The notes under the pieces are model-generated. The model was given only the letters and a program-made list of their open reading frames with translations. It was not told where the DNA came from and made no database searches. Shown piece by piece: positions 24,454 through 32,065 of a DNA stretch of 64,000 nt (position 1 is the stretch's first letter; every line of letters begins with the position of its first letter). The stretch is taken from positions 62,001-126,000 of the forward strand of contig NZ_JARWNX010000060.1 in the NCBI RefSeq assembly GCF_029868385.1, given 5' to 3'. The position numbers were made by a program, and so were the translations under genes. The stretch is from Nocardia cyriacigeorgica (GTDB taxonomy: Bacteria; Actinomycetota; Actinomycetes; Mycobacteriales; Mycobacteriaceae).

Positions 24454-25419
24454 TCACGACCCGGTATCGACGCCGGTCCCCGCATAACGGGCGACCAGCT
24501 CCGCGCCTATCCGCGCCAGCTCGCAGCACACGTCCGCGGGCCCGGTCACCTCGATGGAACGGCCCCAGCCCGCAAGCTGCTGGGCGACCATCCACGCCGT
24601 GGGCGCGGTGACCCGCACCTGCACGCGCCCGTCGTCGATCGGGCCGTCCACCACACAGTGCCGTCCCTGCTGGTTGCGCAGGACCGGCAGCAGCTGTGTA
24701 CTGATGAGTACCGTGGCGGCGACGGTCGAACGCTGCCGCTCCACCTCGTCGACGACCTGCTGCCAGGCCTCGGCGAGATCGAAATCCTCGGGTCGGTCCG
24801 CCACCTCCGCGGTCACTTCCATCTCGTCGATGCGCTCGACCCGGAAGGTCCGCCTGCCGCGATCGGTACCGGCGACCAGATACCAGATGCCGTCCTTGTC
24901 CACGAGGCCGAGCGGGTCGACCAGCCGCCGCGACTGCTCACCTGTGCGGGTGCGGTAGCCGATGCGAACCTTGTTGCGCTGCACCACCGCCCGTTGCAGG
25001 GTGCGGACCTCTGCGGGTAGCTCACGTTCGGTGGCGCCCCACCGGGACGGATCGATGACGACGGCATCCGCGGCGGCCTCGGCCTCATCACGGAAGGTCT
25101 GCGGTAACGCGCGCACCAGTTTGCGCAGCGCCGCCTTCGCCTCGGGTTCGGCGCCCGCCGATGGACCCGCGAGCAGGAACAGCGCCCGCGCCTCCCCCGC
25201 GGTCAAACCACTCAGATCGGTGCGCGCGCCGCCGATCAGCTGCCAGCCACCACCACGACCCGGCTGCGGATACACCGGGATACCCGCCGCCGACAGCGCC
25301 TCGAGGTCGCGGCGCGCGGTGGCGATCGATACCTCGAGTTCGGTCGCGATCTCGGCAGCGGTGACCCGCCCCCGGCTCTGCATCAGCAGCAGGGTGGCCA
25401 CCAGTCGATCAGCTCGCAT
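24454..25419 (-). CDS. HTH and WYL-domain transcriptional regulator
   Basis: 321 residues from ATG 25419; earlier in-frame ATGs exist at 25428 and 25449. The N-terminal helix-turn-helix reads LVATLLLMQSRGRVTAAEIA and VSIATARRDLEAL. The WYL domain is clear (RIGYRTRTGEQSRRLVDPLG, IWYLVAGTD, RTFRVERIDEM), followed by the WCX C-terminal extension. WYL domains sense small ligands or nucleic acids. The divergent VOC gene and the AAAGTG/CACTTT repeat between them indicate local control. Similar WYL/VOC or WYL/DinB divergent pairs are common in actinobacteria. Confidence 0.9.
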   Translation of the reverse strand: MRADRLVATLLLMQSRGRVTAAEIATELEVSIATARRDLEALSAAGIPVYPQPGRGGGWQLIGGARTDLSGLTAGEARALFLLAGPSAGAEPEAKAALRKLVRALPQTFRDEAEAAADAVVIDPSRWGATERELPAEVRTLQRAVVQRNKVRIGYRTRTGEQSRRLVDPLGLVDKDGIWYLVAGTDRGRRTFRVERIDEMEVTAEVADRPEDFDLAEAWQQVVDEVERQRSTVAATVLISTQLLPVLRNQQGRHCVVDGPIDDGRVQVRVTAPTAWMVAQQLAGWGRSIEVTGPADVCCELARIGAELVARYAGTGVDTGS

Positions 25420-25438
25420 GAATGTCATTCTGCCGATA

Positions 25439-25463
25439 AAAGTGATCATTTGGTGAGCACTTT
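25439..25463. promoter_or_regulatory. Inverted repeat AAAGTG-N13-CACTTT in the WYL/VOC divergent gap
   Basis: Arms at 25439-25444 and 25458-25463 flank GATCATT-like AT-rich DNA, midway between the WYL regulator and the VOC gene. This is the expected position for an operator of the WYL protein. Confidence 0.4.
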
Positions 25464-25509
25464 GACCGCGAGGATGTATTCAGCACACAACGAAACGAAG
25501 GAGACAGTG

Positions 25510-25926
25510 ATGCTGCGAGGAATGGCGACCGTGAACTTCTACGCCGACGATCTCGAGGCCGCGAAGGACTGGTACACCGAGGTACTCGGCATCCCGCCCT
25601 ACTTCGCCGTGCCCGGCGGCTACTACGAGTTCCGGATCGGCGACTATCAGCAGGAATTCGGCATCATCGCCGGTGCCTACGCACCGAAGGGCCGTGAGAC
25701 CGCGGGTGGGGCCATCGTGCACTGGCATGTCGACGATCTGCGCGCCACCTTCGATCGGCTGCTCGAACTCGGCGCCACCGAATACGACCCCATCACCGAG
25801 CGCGGCGAGGGCACCGGTTTCGTCACCGCCTCGGTGGTCGACCCGTTCGGCAATGTGCTCGGCATCATGTCGAACCCGCACTACCTCGAGGTGCTGGCCG
25901 AAACCGGCCCCGCGACGGCGGCCTGA
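25510..25926 (+). CDS. VOC-family (glyoxalase-like) protein
   Basis: 138 residues from ATG 25510 with GAAGGAGA directly upstream; longer starts lack such a site. It has the paired beta-alpha-beta-beta-beta modules of vicinal-oxygen-chelate proteins: MATVNFYADDLEAAKDWYTEVLG, then GAIVHWHVDDLRATFDRLLELGA and FVTASVVDPFGNVLGIM. Likely metal positions are a His in VHWHV and an acidic residue near the end. The ligand and reaction cannot be inferred; bleomycin-resistance, glyoxalase and dioxygenase relatives share this fold. Divergent from a WYL regulator. Confidence 0.88.
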   Translation: MLRGMATVNFYADDLEAAKDWYTEVLGIPPYFAVPGGYYEFRIGDYQQEFGIIAGAYAPKGRETAGGAIVHWHVDDLRATFDRLLELGATEYDPITERGEGTGFVTASVVDPFGNVLGIMSNPHYLEVLAETGPATAA

Positions 25927-26079
25927 ACGCGCGACACGGCGCCGGCCGGTGGTGGCGCGGTCGCATCTGCGCTGGGACGCCGATGCCTGCCCCGACAGGC
26001 CGGCGTACTCCCAGGCGGCACCCCACCGGCCGCAGGACTCCGGCCGAGACGACCGGACCAGCTGCCGGAGCTCGAGCGG

Positions 26080-26883
26080 CTACGGACGGAACCAGCGCTC
26101 CAGTACCTGTGCGACACCGTCGGCGGTGACGTCGGCGGTGACTTCATCGGCCAGGTCACGGATTTCGGCCGGACCGTTCGCCATGGCCACCGAATGCGCC
26201 GCCCAGGTGAGCATTTCCCGGTCGTTGTAGCCGTCGCCGATGGCGAGGGTCGCGGCGGCCGGGACGCCGAGGGCGGTGCGCAGTCGTTCCAGCGCCCAGC
26301 CCTTGGACACACCGTGGCGCGACACCGTCAGCCAGGGGCCGTACTCGCCGTACACCCAGCTGGCATCGGGCACTCGGAGGTAGTTCAGCAGGCGACGTAG
26401 TTCTTCGGTGGAGCCTTCCGGCCACCAACCGTTGAGGCGTGGGGTCGGCGCGCTGCACAGGGTGCGATCGTCGACGACGAGGTATTCGCCGCCGACGTCG
26501 TACTCGCCCGGACTGAATCCGGTGGCCCAGGTGCCGATTCCGACGCGTTCGGCGGCGAGGATCATCTGGGGGAACAGATCGCGCAGCGCCCGGACCGCCG
26601 GCGCGGGATCGAAGGCGTGGACGGCCACCGGATCACCACCGGCGACGTCCATGTGTACGGCGCCGTTGGAGCACAGGGCGTGACCGTCGACCAGACCGAG
26701 TTCGGCCAGCACCGGGCGGGTCTTGAGTACCGTGCGGCCGGTGGTGACCACGACGTGTGCACCAGCGGCGACGGCGGCGCGCACCGCGGCGACGACCCGC
26801 TTGCTCATCGGCTCACCGGTGGGCATGAGGGTTCCGTCCACGTCCAGCGCGATCAGCTCAGGCGCTCCCCCGTTGTCTACCAC
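26080..26883 (-). CDS. HAD-superfamily (Cof-type) phosphatase
   Basis: About 267 residues. HAD motif I IALDVDGTLMP (nucleophile Asp), motif II VVVTTGRTV, motif III Lys in SKGWALERL, and motif IV IGDGYNDREML. The cap between motifs II and III is the larger C2b type of Cof-like phosphatases acting on sugar phosphates or similar metabolites. Start choice is uncertain: GTG 26883 places motif I near the N-terminus, but its ribosome site is too close; an open frame continues to 26952. It is downstream of the TetR gene on the same strand but separated by 102 bases. Confidence 0.88.
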   Translation of the reverse strand: MVDNGGAPELIALDVDGTLMPTGEPMSKRVVAAVRAAVAAGAHVVVTTGRTVLKTRPVLAELGLVDGHALCSNGAVHMDVAGGDPVAVHAFDPAPAVRALRDLFPQMILAAERVGIGTWATGFSPGEYDVGGEYLVVDDRTLCSAPTPRLNGWWPEGSTEELRRLLNYLRVPDASWVYGEYGPWLTVSRHGVSKGWALERLRTALGVPAAATLAIGDGYNDREMLTWAAHSVAMANGPAEIRDLADEVTADVTADGVAQVLERWFRP

Positions 26884-26985
26884 TTCCCTATTGTGCCGTC
26901 CCCGTGGGGATCTGACATCGAATTTACTGGCCGCCACTGAAAATATCGGCACCGCAAGGGAATCTGCATCTCGTCCGGCGAACAG

Positions 26986-27552
26986 CTATGCGGGGGCGGT
27001 GTCGTGTCCGAGTAGCAGCGCGACGATATCGAGTGCTGTGCCGATCTGGGGGGCATCACCGCCGAGCAATGGCGCGTACAGGTGGACATCGCAGATGCGG
27101 ACGATGGCATCGGCCAGCACGCGGCTCGGCATACGCAACCGCAGATGCCCCTGCCGCTGCTCGTCTTCGAGCATTTCCGCGATCAACCGTGCCGAGGTGG
27201 ATTCGATGGCGCCGGGCAGCAGCGCCAGCCGGATGAACAGTTGCGGTTCGCGCCGGGTGAGCGCGCGCAGCGGTTCCGAGCCGGAGACCGCTGTCATCAA
27301 TCGTTCGAGCACGTCGAGGATCAGCGCGGCGCCCGACCCCGACGCCGCCGCGATCGCCTTGCGGTAGGTGCGTTCGGTGGCCTCGGCCAGCACTGTCGCG
27401 ATCAGTTCGTCACGGTTGCCGACGTGCCGGTACAGCGTGGCCCGACCGATGCCGAGGGTGCGGGCCAGCACCGACATGTCCAGCGGTTCGCCGGTCAGGT
27501 ACAGCTTCGTGGCGGCATCGACCGCGCGACGCGCTTCGGAAGTAGCGATCAC
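26986..27552 (-). CDS. qsdR: TetR-family regulator, QsdR-like
   Basis: 188 residues. The N-terminal helix-turn-helix is at 8-55 (AVDAATKLYLTGEPLDMSVLA begins it; GIGRATLYRHVGNRDELIATV is the recognition part). The effector domain follows the QsdR type: RALTRREPQLFIRLALLPGAIES and VRICDVHLYAPLLGG. In Rhodococcus erythropolis QsdR represses the divergent qsdA lactonase operon and is released by lactones. The same divergent arrangement occurs here with a 9-bp inverted repeat between the genes. GTG 27552 follows AGGAG at good spacing. Confidence 0.82.
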   Translation of the reverse strand: MIATSEARRAVDAATKLYLTGEPLDMSVLARTLGIGRATLYRHVGNRDELIATVLAEATERTYRKAIAAASGSGAALILDVLERLMTAVSGSEPLRALTRREPQLFIRLALLPGAIESTSARLIAEMLEDEQRQGHLRLRMPSRVLADAIVRICDVHLYAPLLGGDAPQIGTALDIVALLLGHDTAPA

Positions 27553-27634
27553 CCGTTCATCTCCTCATACCCGCAGGCGACTCGCATCCCGCCGCACCGT
27601 GCGGATACCCGGACGAGTTGACGGAATTCGACAC

Positions 27635-27661
27635 GTGAGACACACTCCATAAGTGTCTCAC
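27635..27661. promoter_or_regulatory. QsdR-type operator, inverted repeat GTGAGACAC-N9-GTGTCTCAC
   Basis: Two exact 9-bp arms with a 9-base spacer lie 60 bases upstream of the lactonase gene and 83 upstream of the divergent TetR gene. The sequence suits a dimeric TetR repressor controlling both directions. Confidence 0.65.
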
Positions 27662-27720
27662 AAACGGTGGTGTGCATCACAAATAATCACCGCCGACCGG
27701 CGCTAGCGCAGAGGAATCCG

Positions 27721-28692
27721 ATGCCCACAGTTGAAACCGTCCGCGGCCCCGTCGACACCACAGCGCTGGGGAAGGTGCTGATGCACGAACACGTCTTCGT
27801 GCTCGGCACCGAACTCCAGCAGAACTACCCGGACTATCCGAACCACTGGGACGAGGACGCGCAGGTCGCCGACGCCGTCGAGAAGCTCGCGGAATGCAAG
27901 GCACGCGGCATCGATACGATCGTCGACCCGACGGTGATCGGGCTCGGCCGCTATCTGCCGCGCATTCAGCGCGTCAACGAGCAGGTCGACATCAATATCG
28001 TGGCCGCCACCGGCATTTACACCTACAACGAGGTCCCCTTCCAGTTCCACCACACCGGCCCCGGCCTGCTGTTCGACGTCCCCGAGCCGATGGTCGAATT
28101 GTTCGTCAAGGACATCCGCGAGGGCATCGCGGGCACCGGCGTCAAAGCCGCGTTCCTGAAGTGCGCGATCGAGGAGCCGGGTCTGACGCCCGGCGTGGAG
28201 CGGGTGATGCGCGCCGTCGCGCAGGCCCACGTCGAAACCGGTGTGCCGATCACGGTGCACACCAATCCGCATACTCATTCCGGTCTGGTGGCGCAGAAGA
28301 TCCTCGTCGAGGAGGGCGCGGATCTCACCAAGGTCGTCATCGGGCATTCCGGCGACAGCACCGATCTGGACTATCTGTGCGAACTCGCCGACGCGGGTTC
28401 CTATCTCGGGATGGACCGTTTCGGTCTCGATGTGCTGCTGCCGTTCGAACAGCGGGTCGCCACGGTGGCCACCTTGGCCGAACGCGGGTACGCGGAGAAG
28501 ATGGTCCTCGCCCACGACGCGGCCTGTTTCATCGACTGGTTCTCCGCCGAAGGCAAGGCCGCCGCCGTACCCAACTGGAACTTCACCCATATCAGCGATG
28601 ACGTGCTGCCCGCCCTGCTCGCTCACGGTGTCACCCCCGAGCAGATCACGACCATGCTGGTCGATAATCCGCGCAGGTACTTCACCGCATGA
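27721..28692 (+). CDS. qsdA: Phosphotriesterase-like lactonase, QsdA-type
   Basis: 323 residues from ATG 27721 after AGAGGA. Amidohydrolase-superfamily metal ligands of the PTE group are seen: HEHVF near the N-terminus, KCAIE-type lysine segment (KAAFLKCAIEEPG; the carboxylated Lys), VHTNPHTHSG, VIGHSGDSTDLDYL and LAHDAACF (final Asp). PTE-like lactonases hydrolyse gamma-lactones and N-acyl-homoserine lactones; QsdA in Rhodococcus quenches quorum signals. Cytoplasmic, with no signal peptide. Neighbours (a QsdR-like repressor, a phosphotransferase and an acyl-CoA ligase) fit catabolism of the opened lactone acid. Confidence 0.88.
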   Translation: MPTVETVRGPVDTTALGKVLMHEHVFVLGTELQQNYPDYPNHWDEDAQVADAVEKLAECKARGIDTIVDPTVIGLGRYLPRIQRVNEQVDINIVAATGIYTYNEVPFQFHHTGPGLLFDVPEPMVELFVKDIREGIAGTGVKAAFLKCAIEEPGLTPGVERVMRAVAQAHVETGVPITVHTNPHTHSGLVAQKILVEEGADLTKVVIGHSGDSTDLDYLCELADAGSYLGMDRFGLDVLLPFEQRVATVATLAERGYAEKMVLAHDAACFIDWFSAEGKAAAVPNWNFTHISDDVLPALLAHGVTPEQITTMLVDNPRRYFTA

Positions 28693-29747
28693 ACCACGAG
28701 GCGGACAGGACCGCGGATTCCGGCGCCGTCCCCGGTATCGATCCGGCGGCGGTCGGTCGCTGGCTGGATCATCTGGGCATCGAGCGGTCGGGCCCGTTGC
28801 GGTTCGACCGGATCGGTCTCGGCCAATCCAATCTGACGTATCTGGTGCGGGATTCGGCCGACCACCGCTGGGTGGTGCGGCGGCCACCACTGGGCCGGTT
28901 GCTCGCCTCCGCGCACGATGTGGCGCGGGAGGCGCGCATCCTGTCCTCCCTCACCGACACACCGGTTCCGACGCCTGTTGTGCTCGGCTGCACCCACGAC
29001 CCGGCCTACGCCGAGGCCCCGATGGTGCTGATGGAGTTCGTCGACGGCCGTGTAGTGGACAGCATGCCGATCGCGCAGTCGCTGTCACCTACGCTGCGCG
29101 AGCGGATCGGCCATTCGATGGCCACGACGCTGGCGCAGATTCACGCCGTCGACATCCGCGCGGTCGGATTGGACGATCTGGCGAGTCACAAACCCTACGC
29201 GCAGCGGCAATTGGCACGGTGGACGCGGCAGTGGGAGCAGTCCAAAACCGCCGATCGTCCCGAACTCGACGATCTCACCCGTCGACTGACCGCCGCCGCA
29301 CCCGAACAGCGGGAACTCACGCTGGTGCACGGCGATTTCCACGTGCGCAACATCATCACCGCGCCGGACAGCGGTGAGATCACGGCGGTCCTGGACTGGG
29401 AACTGTCCACACTCGGCGATCCCCTGGCGGATATGGGCAGCCTGCTCGCCTACTGGGTGCAGCCGGGTGAGGACACGGCCGGTGATTTCGCCGCCACCGC
29501 GCTGCCCGGTTTTCCTGATCGCACCAGGATGGCCGATATCTATCTGGCCGAGACCGGACGCGATCCGGCCGCGCTGCGCTACTGGCACGCGTTCGGGCTG
29601 TGGAAGCTCGCCATCATCGCCGACGGGGTGCTACGCCGCGGCATGGACGAGCCACGTAATAGGGCCGATGCCGGAGTGCCCACCGCGGAACGCATCGATG
29701 CGGTCGTCCGCCAGGCCCGCATCGTGGCCGACGAGGCCGGAATCTGA
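28689..29747 (+). CDS. APH-fold phosphotransferase family protein (ACAD10/11-kinase-like)
   Basis: 352 residues. Aminoglycoside-phosphotransferase fold: catalytic loop LVHGDFHVRNII and the metal-binding AVLDWELSTLGDPLADMG, the version typical of ACAD10/11-associated kinases rather than antibiotic kinases. The N-lobe holds GLGQSNLTYLV and WVVRRPP. By analogy with 4-hydroxy-acid catabolism it may phosphorylate a hydroxyacyl-CoA made from the opened lactone. ATG 28689 overlaps the qsdA stop (ATGA), and the ligase gene follows closely, so all three are one operon. Antibiotic resistance is not suggested. Confidence 0.85.
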   Translation: MNHEADRTADSGAVPGIDPAAVGRWLDHLGIERSGPLRFDRIGLGQSNLTYLVRDSADHRWVVRRPPLGRLLASAHDVAREARILSSLTDTPVPTPVVLGCTHDPAYAEAPMVLMEFVDGRVVDSMPIAQSLSPTLRERIGHSMATTLAQIHAVDIRAVGLDDLASHKPYAQRQLARWTRQWEQSKTADRPELDDLTRRLTAAAPEQRELTLVHGDFHVRNIITAPDSGEITAVLDWELSTLGDPLADMGSLLAYWVQPGEDTAGDFAATALPGFPDRTRMADIYLAETGRDPAALRYWHAFGLWKLAIIADGVLRRGMDEPRNRADAGVPTAERIDAVVRQARIVADEAGI

Positions 29748-29762
29748 GTGGAAGGACCCACC

Positions 29763-31304
29763 GTGACCACAGATCATGCGGTGATCGAGATCCCGCGCGC
29801 CCACAACCCTTTCGACACCACCGGCACCTCGGTCGATGCGGACGGCATCCCCCGCTACGACGATCTGCCCGCCACCCTGATCGACCTGCTCCGAACCCGC
29901 GCCGACGCCCACCCCGGCGTGGAGGCGGTGGTCGAACCGGGAGCGCAGCGGTTGACCTACGCGCAGTTGTGGGACCGGGCCACCCGGATCGCCGGTGGGC
30001 TGCGGGCGGCGGGGGTGAGCCACGGTGACCGGGTCGCCATCCGGTATCCGGCGGGCGCCGACTGGGTGCTGGCCTTCTGGGGCATCGTGTTGGCGGGCGG
30101 TATCGCGGTCGCGGTGAACACTCGCTCGACACCGCCCGAGATCGACTTCGTCCTGGCGGATGCCGGTGTCGACGTGGATCTGGGACCGGACGCACCCCTT
30201 CCCGATGGGGAGCCCTACGTCGCGGATGGGCTCGGGCACAACGACATCGCCGCACTGTTCTACACCTCGGGCACCACCGGAAAACCGAAAGGCGTGCCGA
30301 CCACCCATGAGGCGTTCTTGACCAATGCGGAGAACATGGTCCGCTGCCTCGGCCTGCCGCGAGATATCGGCGCCGAACTGCGGACCTTGATCTCGGTGCC
30401 GCTGTTCCACGTCACCGGCTGCAACTCGCAGCTCATGGTCGCGATATACCTCGGCGGCACCTCGGTGATCATGGCGGCGCGGGATGTGCCGGGAATGATC
30501 GCCGCCCTACCCGCCGAACGCATCTCGTTCGTCGTCACGGTTCCGGCCATGTACTCGCTGATGCTGCGGCATGCGGACTTCGCTGGCACGGACGTGTCCG
30601 GGGTGCGCTGGGTCGGCTACGGCGGCGCGCCGATCGCCCCGGCCCTGGTGCGCGCAGTGCGGGCGGCGTTCGCCGCCGCGACCGTCTTCAACGGCTACGG
30701 CATGACCGAAACCGCCTCGCTCATGACGCTGCTCCCCGACGCCGATGCCGTCGACCACGCCGATTCGGTCGGCTACGCGGTGCCGTCGGTACGGCTCGCG
30801 GTGGCACCGATCGATGACGATCCGACCGTCGGGGAGCTGCTGGCGCGTGGTGCGAATGTCACCGCCGGGTACTGGAATCGGCCGGAGGCCACCGCGGCGG
30901 CCCGCACCGACGGCTGGTTGCGGACCGGGGATGTCGTCCGGGTCGATGCGGCGGGCCGCGTCCACGTGATCGACCGGATCAAGGACATCATCAATCGCGG
31001 CGGGGAGAACGTTTCCAGCGTCGAGGTGGAGGCCGCGCTACTCGCCGCGCCTGGCGTCGCGGACGCGGCCGTGCTCGCCGTACCGGACGAGGTCATGGGC
31101 GAGAAGGTCGGCGCGGTCCTGTTCGGCGACGGCGACCATATCGATCTCGACGTCGTCCTCACCCATTGCCGAAACCAGCTGGCCGACTTCAAGATTCCGC
31201 AGTACATCACCGTCACCGACGAGGCACTTCCCCGCAATGCCGGTGGAAAATTGCTCAAGGCCACACTGCGTGAGCAGGTCCGATGGGGTGAGCCATTGCG
31301 CTGA
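29763..31304 (+). CDS. Acyl-CoA synthetase (AMP-dependent ligase)
   Basis: 513 residues from GTG 29763, preferred over the frame opening at 29748 because GGAAGGA lies six bases before it. ANL-family motifs: LFYTSGTTGKPKGVP (P-loop), YGMTETAS, RTGDVVRVD and the hinge RGGENVSSVEVE, and the C-terminal catalytic Lys in NAGGKLLKATL. It activates a carboxylic acid to the acyl-CoA via an acyl-adenylate. As the third gene of the qsd-like operon it probably activates the hydroxy acid released by the lactonase. Substrate length is not deducible. Confidence 0.9.
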   Translation: MTTDHAVIEIPRAHNPFDTTGTSVDADGIPRYDDLPATLIDLLRTRADAHPGVEAVVEPGAQRLTYAQLWDRATRIAGGLRAAGVSHGDRVAIRYPAGADWVLAFWGIVLAGGIAVAVNTRSTPPEIDFVLADAGVDVDLGPDAPLPDGEPYVADGLGHNDIAALFYTSGTTGKPKGVPTTHEAFLTNAENMVRCLGLPRDIGAELRTLISVPLFHVTGCNSQLMVAIYLGGTSVIMAARDVPGMIAALPAERISFVVTVPAMYSLMLRHADFAGTDVSGVRWVGYGGAPIAPALVRAVRAAFAAATVFNGYGMTETASLMTLLPDADAVDHADSVGYAVPSVRLAVAPIDDDPTVGELLARGANVTAGYWNRPEATAAARTDGWLRTGDVVRVDAAGRVHVIDRIKDIINRGGENVSSVEVEAALLAAPGVADAAVLAVPDEVMGEKVGAVLFGDGDHIDLDVVLTHCRNQLADFKIPQYITVTDEALPRNAGGKLLKATLREQVRWGEPLR

Positions 31305-31354
31305 CCGATGCGGTCAGCCCTGGTCCGCCGCAACGCGCCCGACCCGACCCGCTC

Positions 31355-31640
31355 GCCACACGATGGGCCCATGGTCGCGAACCACCCCGCGAAGCGCAAC
31401 TCCCGGACCACCACCGCCTGCCCGCTTGCCACACAGTAGGTCCATGGTCGCGACCCACCCCGCGAAGCGCACCCGGACCACCACCGCCTGCACACTCGCC
31501 ACACAGTAGGCCCGTGGTCGCGAACCACCCGGAAAACGCAACTCACAGACCTTCACGGCACCACGCCTCCGACGGACCCACATGGTGGGTCGGCGGTCAC
31601 GAACCGCTGAAGGGTCGGTGATGGAGCACGGCACAACCAG
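31355..31640. repeat. Tandem array of about 70-73-bp units, decaying at its right end
   Basis: Three head-to-tail units start at 31355, 31428 and 31498 (spacing 73 and 70). Each begins GCCACAC, continues RTRGGYCC-TGGTCGCGA-CCACCC, and units 1 and 2 end in CGGACCACCACCGCCTGC. A decayed fourth copy begins near 31578 (CCACATGGTGGG, GGTCACGAACC). The array lies in the convergent gap after the acyl-CoA ligase. Frames within it are broken or unlike coding DNA. Confidence 0.75.
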
Positions 31641-31699
31641 AACCTGTCAGCGGTGCCGGGGAGTACAGCAGCCGGATGACCGAACTGGCACGGCCCGAC

Positions 31700-31810
31700 T
31701 CATCGCCATGTGGTGAGCCCACGGTCGCGAATTACCCGAAAACGCAGCACCGTACCGACGAAACGCCACCGCACCGGACCCCTGTCCGCATGGTGAGCCG
31801 CTGACCCGAA
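31700..31810. repeat. Isolated degenerate copies of the same repeat
   Basis: From about 31706, GCCATGTGGTGAGCCCACGG then TCGCGAATTACCCGAAAACGC matches the core of the upstream units (compare TCGCGAACCACCCGGAAAACGC in unit 3). A shorter GCATGGTGAGCC fragment lies near 31788. These look like decayed members of the array. Confidence 0.5.
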
Positions 31811-31875
31811 TCGCCGTGGAAGTGATTTCTCGGTGCGGGGCTGACATGTCTGTGCACCCGAAGGTCGATGGTCGG

Positions 31876-31908
31876 CGCCGCAAGCGGATTCGTTGTCCGC
31901 TTGCGGCG
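31876..31908. terminator. Hairpin with perfect 13-bp arms
   Basis: CGCCGCAAGCGGA and TCCGCTTGCGGCG pair perfectly around the loop TTCGTTG. It lies between convergent genes and could terminate transcription from either side. There is no long T-run, as is usual in actinobacteria. Confidence 0.55.
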
Positions 31909-32065
31909 TCGCCTGACCTGAGAAGGGCTCTGCTTCCCCGCTGTGGCGGTGTATACCGGCTGCCACAACCAGAACCCCTCGACGCTGGAGCCGGAGCCAG
32001 CGGCCGATCTGCGCCACCGGATATCGGCGGCGGCACCATCGGCGCCTGCTGCGGGCGATCAGGAC

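Larger units (their letters stand above)
31305..32065. other. Non-coding convergent region holding the repeat array and a long hairpin
   Basis: 761 bases between the acyl-CoA ligase (plus) and the Hsp70-like gene (minus). It contains the roughly 70-bp tandem units, decayed copies and a 13-bp-stem hairpin. Open frames on both strands are repeat-derived and lack ribosome sites; I support no gene. Confidence 0.6.

Noticed and set aside
31355..31810. CRISPR array
   Set aside because: Units of about 70 bp abut directly with no unique spacers and no cas genes are nearby.
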